Shown: positions 1 through 8,777 of the stretch, piece by piece
Numbering within the stretch: the first letter of the stretch is position 1
How the letters are laid out: the number at the start of each line of letters is the position of its first letter
Assembly: GCA_035325645.1 (NCBI GenBank)
Contig: DAOKZK010000027.1
Coordinates: 1-34,263, forward strand
From: Macondimonas sp035325645
Lineage (GTDB): Bacteria > Pseudomonadota > Gammaproteobacteria > UBA5335
Direction of reading: 5' to 3'
DNA length: 34,263 bases
Notes under the pieces: model-generated
Told to the model about the DNA's origin: nothing
Databases searched by the model: none
Seen by the model: the letters and a program-made list of their open reading frames with translations, nothing else
Position numbers and translations under genes: made by a program

Positions 1-2
1 GA

Positions 3-26
3 CACTCCTCCCTCTCCAAAGGAGTG
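3..26 (-). terminator. Weak hairpin downstream of fbp
   Basis: Perfect 7-bp arms (CACTCCT and AGGAGTG) with a 10-base loop lie about 50 bases past the fbp stop codon. On the minus strand this could end the fbp transcript. The window edge hides any U tract, so the call is weak. Confidence 0.3.
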
Positions 27-74
27 CCAAAGGTTTATGAACTTATGCAGCCGGGGACCGTGACGCGGTCGGTT

Positions 75-1082
75 TCAGGTGCAGGACTTGTGGTAGGCCT
101 CGATCAGGCGCACTTCGTCGCGTGCGCCCATGATCACGGCAATCCGCTGATGCAGGGTCTGCGGTACGACATCCAGGATGGATTCGCGCCCTGTGCTCGC
201 GCCACCGCCGGCCTGCTCCATCAGCAGAGCCATCGGATTGGCCTCGTAGATCTGGCGGAGCTTCCCTGGCTTTTTGGGGTCACGGCTGTCGCGCGGATAG
301 AGAAAGACCCCTCCGCGACTCAGCACACGGTGGCAATCGGCAACCATCGCGCCCATCCAGCGCATGTTGAAATCCTTGCCGCGCGGACCAGCTGCCCCCG
401 CGTGGCATTCCTCGATGTAGCGCCGGATCGGGGGATCCCAGAATCGCCAGTTCGATGTGTTGATCGCGTACTCGTGCCCCTCATCCGCGATGCGCAGGCT
501 TTCTTGCGCCAGCACAAATTCGCCGACTGCGCGATCCAGGGTGAAGCTCACCACGCCGCGGCCCAGCGTGAGGACCAGCAACGTGGCCTGACCATAGACC
601 GCATATCCGGCGCACAGCTGGTTGCGTCCGGGCTGGAGAAAATCCGGCTCGCGCGGTTCGTTGACGCCGGGCGGGCAGGGTAGAACGGAAAAGATCGTCC
701 CGATCGACAGATTGATGTCGACGTTGGTCGAGCCGTCCAGTGGGTCGAAGACCAGCAGATAGTCGCCGCGCTGCTCGCCGATGGGGAGCAGGTAGATCGA
801 ATCCATTTCCTCGGAGGCCATCGCGGCGACACGCCCCGATCGCTCGTGGTGACGCAGGATGACGTCGTTCGCCAGCACGTCCAGCTTCTTCTGGACTTCC
901 CCTTGGATGTTGGTGGCATTGGCATTGCCCAAGACATCGCCCAGCGCGCCCAGGCTGACCAGATGGGAAATCTGCTTGATGGCGCGGGCCATGTCCTCGA
1001 TGACGCCTGCGAGATCCGGGCTGAGGGCATGAAGGCGTTGCTCACGGTGCAGAAACGAGGACAGGGTAATGCCAAGATGCAT
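75..1082 (-). CDS. fbp: Class I fructose-1,6-bisphosphatase
   Basis: Cytosolic enzyme that hydrolyses fructose 1,6-bisphosphate to fructose 6-phosphate and phosphate, in gluconeogenesis and, in autotrophs, the Calvin cycle. The 335-residue product has the usual class I length. It carries the metal- and substrate-binding motif DPLDGSTNVDIN near the first third and the C-terminal KLRQIYEANPMALLMEQAGG block typical of the family. The open frame extends 23 codons upstream, but I chose the ATG giving MHLGITLSSFL because family members begin near this point; the Shine-Dalgarno sequence there is weak. The gene is last in a same-strand series, about 100 bases after mgtE, so it may share that transcript. 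Confidence 0.95.
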   Translation of the reverse strand: MHLGITLSSFLHREQRLHALSPDLAGVIEDMARAIKQISHLVSLGALGDVLGNANATNIQGEVQKKLDVLANDVILRHHERSGRVAAMASEEMDSIYLLPIGEQRGDYLLVFDPLDGSTNVDINLSIGTIFSVLPCPPGVNEPREPDFLQPGRNQLCAGYAVYGQATLLVLTLGRGVVSFTLDRAVGEFVLAQESLRIADEGHEYAINTSNWRFWDPPIRRYIEECHAGAAGPRGKDFNMRWMGAMVADCHRVLSRGGVFLYPRDSRDPKKPGKLRQIYEANPMALLMEQAGGGASTGRESILDVVPQTLHQRIAVIMGARDEVRLIEAYHKSCT

Positions 1083-1182
1083 GTGGCGGACTTCCCGAGT
1101 GCTGTCGGAATGAAGGTTGCGAATTCTAGCAAGGAACCGTCGGAACGGCACCGGGATTGGCTCCTGCTCACCCCTGGATCGT

Positions 1183-2541
1183 TCAGCTCAGCAGCAGCGT
1201 CCCCAAGCCCAGAAACGCGAAGAAGCCGGCGACGTCTGTAACGGTGGTCAGGACGACATGGCCGGCGAGCGCGGGGTCGATCGACAGGCGGCGCATGATC
1301 AGGGGCACGGCGATGCCGCTGGTGGCGGCGAGCAGGAGATTGGCCACCATCGCCAGTCCCATGACTGCGGCAAGATCGGTGCGACCAAACCAGAGGTAGG
1401 CCAGCAGGGCCGTAACGGCTGCCCAGGCCAGGCCGTTGAGCAGACCCAGCAGCAATTCCTTGTTGATGAACCGCGGGGTATTGCCGGCCGTCAGACGGCC
1501 TTGTGCAAGACCTCGGATGATCAGGGTCTGCGTCTGGCTGCCGGCGATGCCCCCCATGCTTGCAACGATCGGCATCAGAATCGCGAGCGCGACGACTTTC
1601 TGCAGCGTCGCCTCGAACAGGCCGACCACGGCTGATGCGACGAATGCGGTGACGAGATTGATTCCGAGCCACAACGTTCGGCGCTGGAAGCTCTGCAACA
1701 CCGGCGCAAACATGTCTTCCTCTTCGTCCAAGCCGACCTGGCTCATCAGCGAATGCTCGCTTTCATCGCGGATCACGTCCACGACGTCATCGATGGTGAT
1801 GCGCCCGAGCACCATGCCCTCATCGTTGACGACTGCTGCCGACAGGAGGTCGCGGTCGGCGAAGCGCTGGGCGACCTTGCGTGCCGGCCGGTCGACCGGG
1901 ATGGGTTCGGCTTCCGTGTCCATGACATCAGCGACCGTTTTGTCCGGGTCGCTCACCAGCAGAATCTGTAGCGGCAGAACACCCACATAGTGGCCATACC
2001 GGTCCACCACCACCAACTGATCGGTCTGATCCGGCAGTTCGCCCTTGAGGCGCAGGTAACGCAAGACGACGTCCAGTGTCACGTCCGGACGCACCGTCAC
2101 GACCTCCGGATTCATCAGCCCGCCCGCGCTTTCCGGGGCGTAGGACAAGACCTTTTCCAGGCGGAGACGTTCCTGCTGATCCAGGGCCTGGAGGATCTGG
2201 TTGGTGACGGCCCGTGGCAGGTCGTCGATGAGATCGGCCAGGTCGTCCAGATCCAACTGTTCGGTCGCAGCGACGATTTCGGCCGAATCCATGTTGCGGA
2301 TCAAGGCGCCACGCACCGAGTCGTTGACGTGCAGCAGGACCTCGCCGTCGTCCTCGGCCGGGACGAGCGACCAGATCAGCTCCCGTTCGGGGGAGGGCGT
2401 GGACTCGAGCAGCGCCGCGATTTCGGCCGGATGCAGGGTACGCAACAACCGCCGCGCCCGCTCATAGGTCCCGCCGGTGAGAGCGGTCCGCAGCGCCGCG
2501 CCAGCGGTCGCCTGATTTTCTGGGCGGTCGGCGTCGGACAT
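1183..2541 (-). CDS. mgtE: Magnesium channel/transporter MgtE
   Basis: Inner-membrane Mg2+ channel gated by cytosolic magnesium sensing. The 452-residue protein has the standard MgtE layout: an N-terminal superhelical domain (about 1-130), a pair of CBS domains (about 135-255, including MNPEVVTVRPDVTLDVVLRYLR) and five hydrophobic helices from about 285 to the end, with GGIAGSQTQTL in the pore region. The ATG start (MSDADRPENQ) is preceded by CGGAG at a suitable distance. It follows rapZ on the same strand after about 110 bases. In most organisms an RNA element or the CBS sensor controls it; I saw no obvious riboswitch in the short upstream gap. Confidence 0.95.
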   Translation of the reverse strand: MSDADRPENQATAGAALRTALTGGTYERARRLLRTLHPAEIAALLESTPSPERELIWSLVPAEDDGEVLLHVNDSVRGALIRNMDSAEIVAATEQLDLDDLADLIDDLPRAVTNQILQALDQQERLRLEKVLSYAPESAGGLMNPEVVTVRPDVTLDVVLRYLRLKGELPDQTDQLVVVDRYGHYVGVLPLQILLVSDPDKTVADVMDTEAEPIPVDRPARKVAQRFADRDLLSAAVVNDEGMVLGRITIDDVVDVIRDESEHSLMSQVGLDEEEDMFAPVLQSFQRRTLWLGINLVTAFVASAVVGLFEATLQKVVALAILMPIVASMGGIAGSQTQTLIIRGLAQGRLTAGNTPRFINKELLLGLLNGLAWAAVTALLAYLWFGRTDLAAVMGLAMVANLLLAATSGIAVPLIMRRLSIDPALAGHVVLTTVTDVAGFFAFLGLGTLLLS

Positions 2542-2653
2542 CGCCTGGCTCCGGTTGGATCAGGGGTGGACGGGCAACAAGAGGGCAAGAGGCTAGTTTA
2601 CGGGAAGCAGGCGAGCAGGTCCATTTGAAATCATGCGTCGGGCACGCAAATTG

Positions 2654-3511
2654 CTAATGCTGCAACCCGGAGTGACGGACCAGCACATGAGGGTAGGTCT
2701 GAGCAAGGTGAGCCCGCAGACGTTCGGCCATGTAGACGGATCGATGCTGGCCGCCGGTGCAACCGATGGCCACGGTAAGGTAGCTGCGGTTCTCGGATTC
2801 GAAGCGGGGAAGCCAGCGCCCCAGGAAACCGCAGATGTCGTCAAACAGAGCACGGGTCAAAGGTTCGCTTTCGAGATAAACGGCAACCTCGGTGTCCAGG
2901 CCCGTCAAGGGCCGCAGGCCGGGTTGCCAGTGGGGATTCGGCAGGCAACGAATGTCGAACACGAAGTCGGCGTCGGCCGGAACCCCGTTTTTGAAGGCAA
3001 ACGACTGAATCATCAATGAAAAAAAACCGTCACGGCCGTGGATGCGTTGGCGGATGAGATCGCGGAGCTGATGGATGTTGGTGCGTGTGGTGTCGAGCAC
3101 CAGGTCCGCCTGTTCCGCGATCGGGTTGAGGATACGCCTCTCCTCCTCGATCGCCTCGATCAGGGCAGTCTGGCTGCTGCTGAGGGGGTGGCGCCGGCGC
3201 GTTTCGCTATAACGCTTGAGCAGAGTATCGGCCTCTGCCTGCAGGAAGAGCGTCTCCACCTGCACGCCGTGTCGCCGGAGGCGGGCAAGGCACTCCGCGA
3301 ACTCCGACAATTCCGATGCGTGCGACCGGGCGTCGATGCCGACCGCGACTCCTTGGCCGGAAAAATCGCCGTGGCGGGACAATTCCTCGACCAGCGATTC
3401 CAGCAACGATAGCGGCAGGTTGTCGACGCAGTAGAGTCCCAGATCCTCCAGCATGTGCAAAGCGACGCTCTTGCCGGCGCCGGACAGGCCGCTGAGGATC
3501 AGGAGTCTCAC
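2654..3511 (-). CDS. rapZ: RNase adapter / nucleotide-binding protein RapZ
   Basis: RapZ is a P-loop protein which in Escherichia coli directs RNase E to the small RNA GlmZ and so sets glucosamine-6-phosphate synthase levels. The 285-residue product starts MRLLILSGLSGAGKS, with Walker A GLSGAGKS at residues 8-15, and contains the family's C-terminal block IGCTGGQHRSVYMAERL. Length matches the family. It lies 78 bases downstream of hpf, where ptsN would often be; ptsN and the npr-type phosphocarrier gene are both missing here. Whether RapZ acts on GlmZ in this organism cannot be judged from the window. Confidence 0.94.
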   Translation of the reverse strand: MRLLILSGLSGAGKSVALHMLEDLGLYCVDNLPLSLLESLVEELSRHGDFSGQGVAVGIDARSHASELSEFAECLARLRRHGVQVETLFLQAEADTLLKRYSETRRRHPLSSSQTALIEAIEEERRILNPIAEQADLVLDTTRTNIHQLRDLIRQRIHGRDGFFSLMIQSFAFKNGVPADADFVFDIRCLPNPHWQPGLRPLTGLDTEVAVYLESEPLTRALFDDICGFLGRWLPRFESENRSYLTVAIGCTGGQHRSVYMAERLRAHLAQTYPHVLVRHSGLQH

Positions 3512-3589
3512 AAGCCGCTCACCACCCGGGAGCCGCAGCGCGACTCACCGGGCGTCCGGGTTGAGGGCCCGGGCGAGGACGCGCGGGCA

Positions 3590-3916
3590 TCAGGTTTCCG
3601 GAAAGGCGCTTTTGATCGATTCACGGGAATGATGGTCCGCTTGCTTGTCCTTGTAACGAAGTGCCTGCCGGTCGAGCTTGTCGGCCAGCGCGTCGATGGC
3701 GGCATACATGTCCGCGCTGGTGGCGTCCGCGAACAAGGCTCCGCCGTTTACGGGGATCTTGGCCTCGGCGTGATGCCGCTCCTTTTCGACGCGCAATACC
3801 ATGTGGGCATCGAGGGCTTGGTCCAGATGACGCTCGATGCGCTCGAGTTTCTCGGCGGCATACTGCCGGATGGCAGCGGTGATTTCGATGTTCTGGCCGG
3901 TCACGTCAATCTTCAT
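3590..3916 (-). CDS. hpf: Ribosome hibernation-promoting factor, short form
   Basis: Binds the 30S decoding centre in stationary phase and promotes inactive 70S or 100S ribosomes. The 108-residue product begins MKIDVTGQNIEITAAIRQYA, the classic HPF/YfiA N-terminus, and contains the conserved ATSADMYAAIDALADKLDRQ segment. It has no C-terminal dimerisation extension, so it is a short HPF. It lies 40 bases downstream of rpoN, the common gammaproteobacterial order, suggesting cotranscription. Confidence 0.94.
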   Translation of the reverse strand: MKIDVTGQNIEITAAIRQYAAEKLERIERHLDQALDAHMVLRVEKERHHAEAKIPVNGGALFADATSADMYAAIDALADKLDRQALRYKDKQADHHSRESIKSAFPET

Positions 3917-3956
3917 CGGGTTCCCCTATGGTAGTCATCGATATCGACCGGGAATC

Positions 3957-5393
3957 TCAAACGAGACGCTTGCGCTCGTTCGAGGGCGGAATGGACATGA
4001 ATTCCCGGTATTTGGCCACGGTGCGGCGAGCCACGTTGATGCCATCCGCCAGCAACATCTCGGTCAGTTTGCTGTCGCTCAGCGGTTTGCGCGGGTTCTC
4101 TGCAGCAATCAGTTTGCGGATCATGGCTTGGATGGCGGTTGCCGAACACTCGCCGCCATCCACGGTCGCCACATGACTGGAAAAGAAATATTTGAATTCG
4201 AAGATCCCGCGGGGGGTATGCATGTACTTTTGATTGGTGACCCGCGAAATCGTGCTTTCGTGCATGCCGACCGCCTCAGCGATCTCGCGCAGCACCATGG
4301 GCTGCATGGCTTCCTCACCATGGTCGAAAAAGCCCTGCTGGCGTTCGACGATGCTCGTGGCGACCTTGAGCAGCGTTTCATTGCGGCTCTGCAGGCTCTT
4401 GAGAAACCATCGGGCTTCCTGCAGGTGCTGCCGCATGGTTTCATTGTCGCGGCTGTTGTCGGCGCGCTTGATGAGCCCGGCATACATCCGGTTGATGCGC
4501 AATCTGGGCGTCGTTTCGGCGTTCAGATCGACCCGCCATGTCTTGCCCGACCGCCGGACGATCACGTCCGGCACCACATAGCTGGCGGTTTTCTGGGAAA
4601 TCTGCGCGCCTGGCCGGGGGTTCAGGCGCTGGATCAGCTCGATGGCGGCGCAGAGCTCATCTTCGGTGATCTTGAGTCGACGTTGCAGGTTCGCGAAATC
4701 GCGGTTCGCGAGGAGATCGAGGTGATGTTCGACAAGTTCCATCGCGGCCGCATGCGCCTCCGAGGGCGCCTGCGCGCGCAGCTGCAGCAGCAGAGCCTCG
4801 CGCAGGTCCCGCGCACCGATGCCGATCGGGTCGAAACCTTGGATTCGTTTGAGGACGGCCAGTATTTCCTCCGGCTCGGTCGCCAGTTCGGGACCAACCT
4901 CGGCCAACAGTCCTTCGAGGGATTCGGTCAAATAGCCATCCTCATTGATGGCATCGATGATGGCCAGGGCGATGGCTTCGTCAGTCTCGGTGAAATGACC
5001 GAGACGCATCTGCCAGAGCAGGTGATCCCGCAATTCACCATTGTCCTGACTGGGCGTCTGATTGAAATCCCAGGCTTCGGCGCTGCCGGCGCCGGGATCG
5101 TCACCTTGTGACCACGGGTCTTCCCATGCGGAGTCGAAATCCTCGCCGCCACCCGGTTCGGTGTCTGCTTCGGTCGCCGCCTCCGGGGTGAGCGTTTCGG
5201 ATTCACCCTCCGGGTAGTCCGGGGCGGCTTCGTCGTCGTCCGGCCCATTCTCGATCATTAAATTGGTGTCGAGGATGGTCTGGATCTCTTGCTGCAATTC
5301 CAACGATGACAGCTGCAGCAGGCGGATGGCCTGTTGCAGCTGGGGCGTCATCGCCAGACGTTGGCCCAGCTTCAGGTGCAGGGACTGCTTCAT
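3957..5393 (-). CDS. rpoN: RNA polymerase sigma-54 factor
   Basis: Alternative sigma factor that recognises -24/-12 promoters and needs AAA+ activators. The 478-residue protein shows an N-terminal activator-interacting region (KLGQRLAMTPQLQQAIRLLQ), an acidic linker (roughly 50-120), a core-binding domain, the helix-turn-helix MHESTISRVTNQKYMHT, the following RGIFEFKYFFSSHV and the C-terminal RpoN box ARRTVAKYREFMSIP. Length and architecture are normal. It lies between lptB and hpf as in many gammaproteobacteria. Its presence makes sigma-54 promoters possible elsewhere in the window; one weak candidate is listed ahead of the alkB-like gene. Confidence 0.97.
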   Translation of the reverse strand: MKQSLHLKLGQRLAMTPQLQQAIRLLQLSSLELQQEIQTILDTNLMIENGPDDDEAAPDYPEGESETLTPEAATEADTEPGGGEDFDSAWEDPWSQGDDPGAGSAEAWDFNQTPSQDNGELRDHLLWQMRLGHFTETDEAIALAIIDAINEDGYLTESLEGLLAEVGPELATEPEEILAVLKRIQGFDPIGIGARDLREALLLQLRAQAPSEAHAAAMELVEHHLDLLANRDFANLQRRLKITEDELCAAIELIQRLNPRPGAQISQKTASYVVPDVIVRRSGKTWRVDLNAETTPRLRINRMYAGLIKRADNSRDNETMRQHLQEARWFLKSLQSRNETLLKVATSIVERQQGFFDHGEEAMQPMVLREIAEAVGMHESTISRVTNQKYMHTPRGIFEFKYFFSSHVATVDGGECSATAIQAMIRKLIAAENPRKPLSDSKLTEMLLADGINVARRTVAKYREFMSIPPSNERKRLV

Positions 5394-5467
5394 GGACAGG
5401 CGGGAAGGGTGGCGTTGGTCATGGCTTCGATTCTACTCGCTCGAAGATCTTGTGACATGCGCTTGGG

Positions 5468-6196
5468 TCAGAGCCGGAAGGCTTGCCCCAGATAAACCTC
5501 TCTGACGGTTTTATCGGCCAGGATCGGTTCCGGCTCACCTTGGGCGATGACGGTGCCCTCACTCAGAATATAGGCGCGTTGGCAGATGTGCAGGGTTTCA
5601 CGCACATTGTGATCGGTGATGAGCACACCGATTTGCCGTTCGCGCAGATGGGCCACGATGCGCTGAATATCGACCACTGAAATGGGATCGACGCCGGCGA
5701 AAGGCTCATCCAGCAGAATGAAGCGTGGATCGGCCGCCAGCGCACGGGCGATTTCGAGACGGCGCCGTTCGCCGCCCGACAGACTCATGCCGCGTGACTC
5801 GCTAAGGTGTGCGATGTGGAACTCTTCCAGCAGGGCACGGCAACGCTGCTCCCGCTCCGCGCGCGTCAGCCCCGGTCGCAACTCGAGCACGGCCAGAATG
5901 TTTTCCGCAACCGTCAGTCGTCGGAACACCGAGGCTTCCTGCGGCAGGTAGCCGATGCCGCGACGAGCCCGGACGTGGATGGGCAACGCCGAGATGTCGG
6001 CGCCGTCCAGCAGGATGCGTCCGCCATCGGCACGGATCAATCCGGCCATCATGTAGAACACGGTGGTCTTGCCGGCACCGTTGGGTCCCAGAAGTCCGAC
6101 GACTTCGCCGGCCTTGATCTCAAGGGACACCGCGTTGACCACCGTGCGCCCGCGGTAGCGCTTGGTCAGGGCTTCGGCATGCAGGACGCTGGTCAT
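5468..6196 (-). CDS. lptB: LPS export ABC transporter ATPase LptB
   Basis: Cytosolic ATPase of LptB2FGC, which extracts lipopolysaccharide from the inner membrane and drives it across the periplasmic Lpt bridge. The 242-residue protein has Walker A GPNGAGKTT (37-45), Q-loop region YLPQEASVFRRLTV, signature LSGGERRRLEIARAL, Walker B ILLDEPFAGVDP and the H-loop in VLITDHNVRE. Its ATG overlaps the lptA stop codon (ATGA), indicating translational coupling. lptF and lptG are not in the window and are usually elsewhere on the chromosome. Confidence 0.97.
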   Translation of the reverse strand: MTSVLHAEALTKRYRGRTVVNAVSLEIKAGEVVGLLGPNGAGKTTVFYMMAGLIRADGGRILLDGADISALPIHVRARRGIGYLPQEASVFRRLTVAENILAVLELRPGLTRAEREQRCRALLEEFHIAHLSESRGMSLSGGERRRLEIARALAADPRFILLDEPFAGVDPISVVDIQRIVAHLRERQIGVLITDHNVRETLHICQRAYILSEGTVIAQGEPEPILADKTVREVYLGQAFRL

Positions 6197-6714
6197 GGCG
6201 CCCGTTCGCCCGATGAGCGCGGCTGGATGGTGATGCGTACCCGGTCGCCGCGGGCGCTTTCGCCGCCGGCGAGGATGCGCTGGCTGCGACGGTCGTACAC
6301 CAGGTGCTCGCTCGACACCTCGTCGGTGCCCTGGCGCACCCAGGCGCTGCCGAGCAGCTCCAGCTGGCCGGATGGCGCGTCGTAGCGCATGCGATTGGCC
6401 CTGGCCTCCATCGCCGGCGCATCCGCAGTGGCCGGTTGGTTGAATTGGGCGGGATCGCCGACCACCTCGATCTGGCGCGGCTGGCCGTCTTTCGCGTGCG
6501 TCACGGTGACGGTGTCGCCGCGGAACTCGGTCGAGCCCTGGGTGATGCGAACCTTGCCGAGGTAGGTACTCTGGAGCTGATTCTGGTCGAGTTCGGCCCG
6601 GTCGGCCTCGATCTGTATCGGGCCTTCGGGAGGCGCCGCTCGTATCAATCCGGACCAGGACGACACGGCGAGCACAACGATCAGCGCGCTACGGCGGACG
6701 ATGTCAAGGTGCAT
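6193..6714 (-). CDS. lptA: LPS transport periplasmic bridge protein LptA
   Basis: Periplasmic OstA-like beta-jellyroll protein that forms the bridge carrying lipopolysaccharide from LptC to LptD. The 173-residue product has an N-terminal signal sequence ending near IRAAPPEG (about residue 27) and the typical PIQIEADRAELDQ start of the mature domain, followed by YLGKVRITQGS. Length is normal for the family. It overlaps lptC by 11 bases and lptB by 4, in the conserved lptC-lptA-lptB order. Confidence 0.93.
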   Translation of the reverse strand: MHLDIVRRSALIVVLAVSSWSGLIRAAPPEGPIQIEADRAELDQNQLQSTYLGKVRITQGSTEFRGDTVTVTHAKDGQPRQIEVVGDPAQFNQPATADAPAMEARANRMRYDAPSGQLELLGSAWVRQGTDEVSSEHLVYDRRSQRILAGGESARGDRVRITIQPRSSGERAP

Positions 6715-7264
6715 AAAGGGCTCTCACTTTTCCAATCAGGACCAGGCGGCCGCCGGCTATGTCGGCTTCCAGCCCTTGTGCCTCCAGCCGCGTGCTGCCC
6801 TGGGTCACCGTGACCGGTTGCTGAGATTCCAGTTGTCGCTCGCCCGTGCGGTAGTGCATCTCGCCCCCCTCAAGATGCCACGGCAGTCGACGGCTGGCAT
6901 CCTGGATGTCCACGCGCACCGGCGCGGCGAGGCGGATCGGCAGCGACGCATCATCGGGTACGAATCCGCTGGGCGCGCGCAGCCGATTGGGGACGGCCCC
7001 CGTGGGCTGCAGCAACGTGACGTCGCGGACTTCCGTACCGCCCAGGCTCGGGCGGTGAAGCGCCGTGGCGGTCAGCAGGCGCAGGCTCAGGCGGCCGTCT
7101 TCGTCCAAACGATCGATGCGTGAATCGTGGAGCTCGTAGTCCGCTTCGGGCTCGGCGTCAGCCGACTTCGTGCCTTCGTTTCGGAACGGGTTGACGATCA
7201 GAAAGGTGATCAGCGCGCCGATCGGCAACAGCGCCCGCCAGGGACGGCGGAAGATCGTGTTCAC
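6704..7264 (-). CDS. lptC: LPS transport inner-membrane anchor LptC
   Basis: Bitopic protein that receives lipopolysaccharide from LptB2FG and passes it to LptA. I place the start at a GTG overlapping the kdsC stop codon (GTGA), giving MNTIFRRPWRALLPIGALIT and 186 residues. A longer in-frame ATG exists inside kdsC, but its extra residues look unlike LptC. One transmembrane helix (about 10-26) is followed by a periplasmic domain with YELHDSRIDRLDEDGRLSLRL. Sequence conservation in this family is low, so the assignment leans on context between kdsC and lptA as well as on the layout. Confidence 0.9.
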   Translation of the reverse strand: MNTIFRRPWRALLPIGALITFLIVNPFRNEGTKSADAEPEADYELHDSRIDRLDEDGRLSLRLLTATALHRPSLGGTEVRDVTLLQPTGAVPNRLRAPSGFVPDDASLPIRLAAPVRVDIQDASRRLPWHLEGGEMHYRTGERQLESQQPVTVTQGSTRLEAQGLEADIAGGRLVLIGKVRALYAP

Positions 7265-7791
7265 GGCCGGTGATCCCAGCGATCGGTGTCGACGCCCTGA
7301 GCCCCCATGATCAGGTCGCATACGGCACGCGCACCGCCCATGCCACCGCCCTGGGGCGCAACCCAATGGGCAGCAGCGCGCGCGACCGGGTGGGCATCCG
7401 CTACCGAGCAGGCAAGCCCGACGATGGACATCGGTGGCACGTCGACGACGTCGTCCCCGACATAGGCACAGGCTGCAGGCGTCAGCGCAAGTTCGTCAAG
7501 GATCATTCGAAGCACCGGCAGCTTGTCGTCCTGACCCTGGTGGATGCGAGTCACGCCCAAGGCGTCCATGCGTCGGGTCACGACCGGTGAGTTGCGCCCC
7601 GAAATGACGGCAACCTCGATGCCGTGGCGGCGCAACTGCTTGATGCCGAGGCCATCCCGAGCGTGGAACACTTTCATCTCGGGCCCGTCGGGCGAGAAAT
7701 ACAGCCGCCCGTCGGTCAGCACGCCGTCGACGTCGAAAACCACCAGCCGGATCCGGCGCGCCCGTTCGAGAATCTCCGCGCCGACCGTCAT
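7261..7791 (-). CDS. kdsC: 3-deoxy-D-manno-octulosonate 8-phosphate phosphatase KdsC
   Basis: HAD-superfamily phosphatase that converts Kdo 8-phosphate to Kdo, the third step in making the LPS inner-core sugar. The 176-residue product has the nucleophile motif DVDGVLTDG (D20 and D22), motif II in AVISGRNS, the conserved Lys in QGQDDKLPVL and the acidic motif YVGDDVVDVPPM. The last differs a little from the more usual GDDLPDLPVM. The start ATG overlaps the kdsD stop codon (ATGA), so the two genes are coupled. Confidence 0.95.
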   Translation of the reverse strand: MTVGAEILERARRIRLVVFDVDGVLTDGRLYFSPDGPEMKVFHARDGLGIKQLRRHGIEVAVISGRNSPVVTRRMDALGVTRIHQGQDDKLPVLRMILDELALTPAACAYVGDDVVDVPPMSIVGLACSVADAHPVARAAAHWVAPQGGGMGGARAVCDLIMGAQGVDTDRWDHRP

Positions 7792-8777
7792 ACCACGCCT
7801 GCCCGGAGCAGATCGTGCATGTGCACCGCGCCAATGACCCGATCCGCGGCGTCGACCACGATGACGGCCGTAATGGTGCGCGCCTCCATGAGATTCAGCG
7901 CGTCGACCGCCAGCGCATCGGGCGCGACCGTGGTGCCGTGGGGCGTCATCACCGCCTCGATGGGCGTGCGTTGCAAGTCCGTGGCATCGGCGAGAGCGCG
8001 CCGCAAATCGCCGTCCGTGAACACGCCCTGGAGGCGCATGTCCGCATCCACGACCGTGGTCATGCCCAAGCCTTGCCGCGTCATCTCGAGCAGCGCGTCG
8101 GCCAAGGGCGTGCCCAGCGGCACACGCGGCACCCGCGGGGGCCGGTGCATCAGATCTTCCACATGCAGCAGCAAGCGCTTGCCCAGGGTTCCACCGGGGT
8201 GGGAGCGGGCGAAATCGGCTTCTGTGAAGCCACGCGATTCAAGCAGCGACACGGCCAGCGCATCGCCCATGGCCAGCATCGCTGTGGTGCTGGCGGTGGG
8301 CGCGAGCCCCAGCGGGCAGGCTTCCTGCGCAACCGTCACGTCGAGGCAGACCGATGACGCCTGAGCCAGGGTCGAGCGGAGCTGTCCGGTCATGCTGATC
8401 ACCGGCACCCCCTGCCGCTTGAGCAGGGGCAGCAGGGCCAGGATCTCGGCAGTCTCCCCGGAATTGGACAGCGCGATGACCGTATCGGTGCGGGTCACCA
8501 TGCCGAGGTCCCCGTGGCTGGCTTCGGCGGGATGAAGGAAAAACGCCGGTGTGCCGGTGCTGGCCAGGGTCGCGGCGAGCTTGCGCGCGATATGGCCCGA
8601 TTTTCCCATGCCGATGACCACCACGCGTCCCTCACATGCGAGCAGCAGGTGGCAGGCGCGCAGGAACTCGCCGTCGATGCGGTCGACCAGGGATGCAACG
8701 GCCTGCGCTTCGATGTTCAGGACGGCCTTGGCCATGGACAGTAAGGCGTCAGGACGCATGCGCGCTTCAGGATCCAT
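7788..8777 (-). CDS. kdsD: D-arabinose 5-phosphate isomerase KdsD
   Basis: Interconverts ribulose 5-phosphate and arabinose 5-phosphate, the first step to Kdo. The 329-residue product has a SIS domain (VVVIGMGKSGHIARKLAATLASTG at about residues 50-75, HPAEASHGDLGMV, ALSNSGETAEI) and two C-terminal CBS domains (GMTTVVDADMRLQGVFTDGDLRR; VIVVDAADRVIGAVHMHDLLRAGVV), as in E. coli KdsD. The frame stays open upstream for nearly 550 bases, but homology starts at about MDPEARMRPDALL, so I use that ATG; the second ATG six codons later is also possible. It is probably the first gene of the kds-lpt-rpoN run. Confidence 0.95.
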   Translation of the reverse strand: MDPEARMRPDALLSMAKAVLNIEAQAVASLVDRIDGEFLRACHLLLACEGRVVVIGMGKSGHIARKLAATLASTGTPAFFLHPAEASHGDLGMVTRTDTVIALSNSGETAEILALLPLLKRQGVPVISMTGQLRSTLAQASSVCLDVTVAQEACPLGLAPTASTTAMLAMGDALAVSLLESRGFTEADFARSHPGGTLGKRLLLHVEDLMHRPPRVPRVPLGTPLADALLEMTRQGLGMTTVVDADMRLQGVFTDGDLRRALADATDLQRTPIEAVMTPHGTTVAPDALAVDALNLMEARTITAVIVVDAADRVIGAVHMHDLLRAGVV

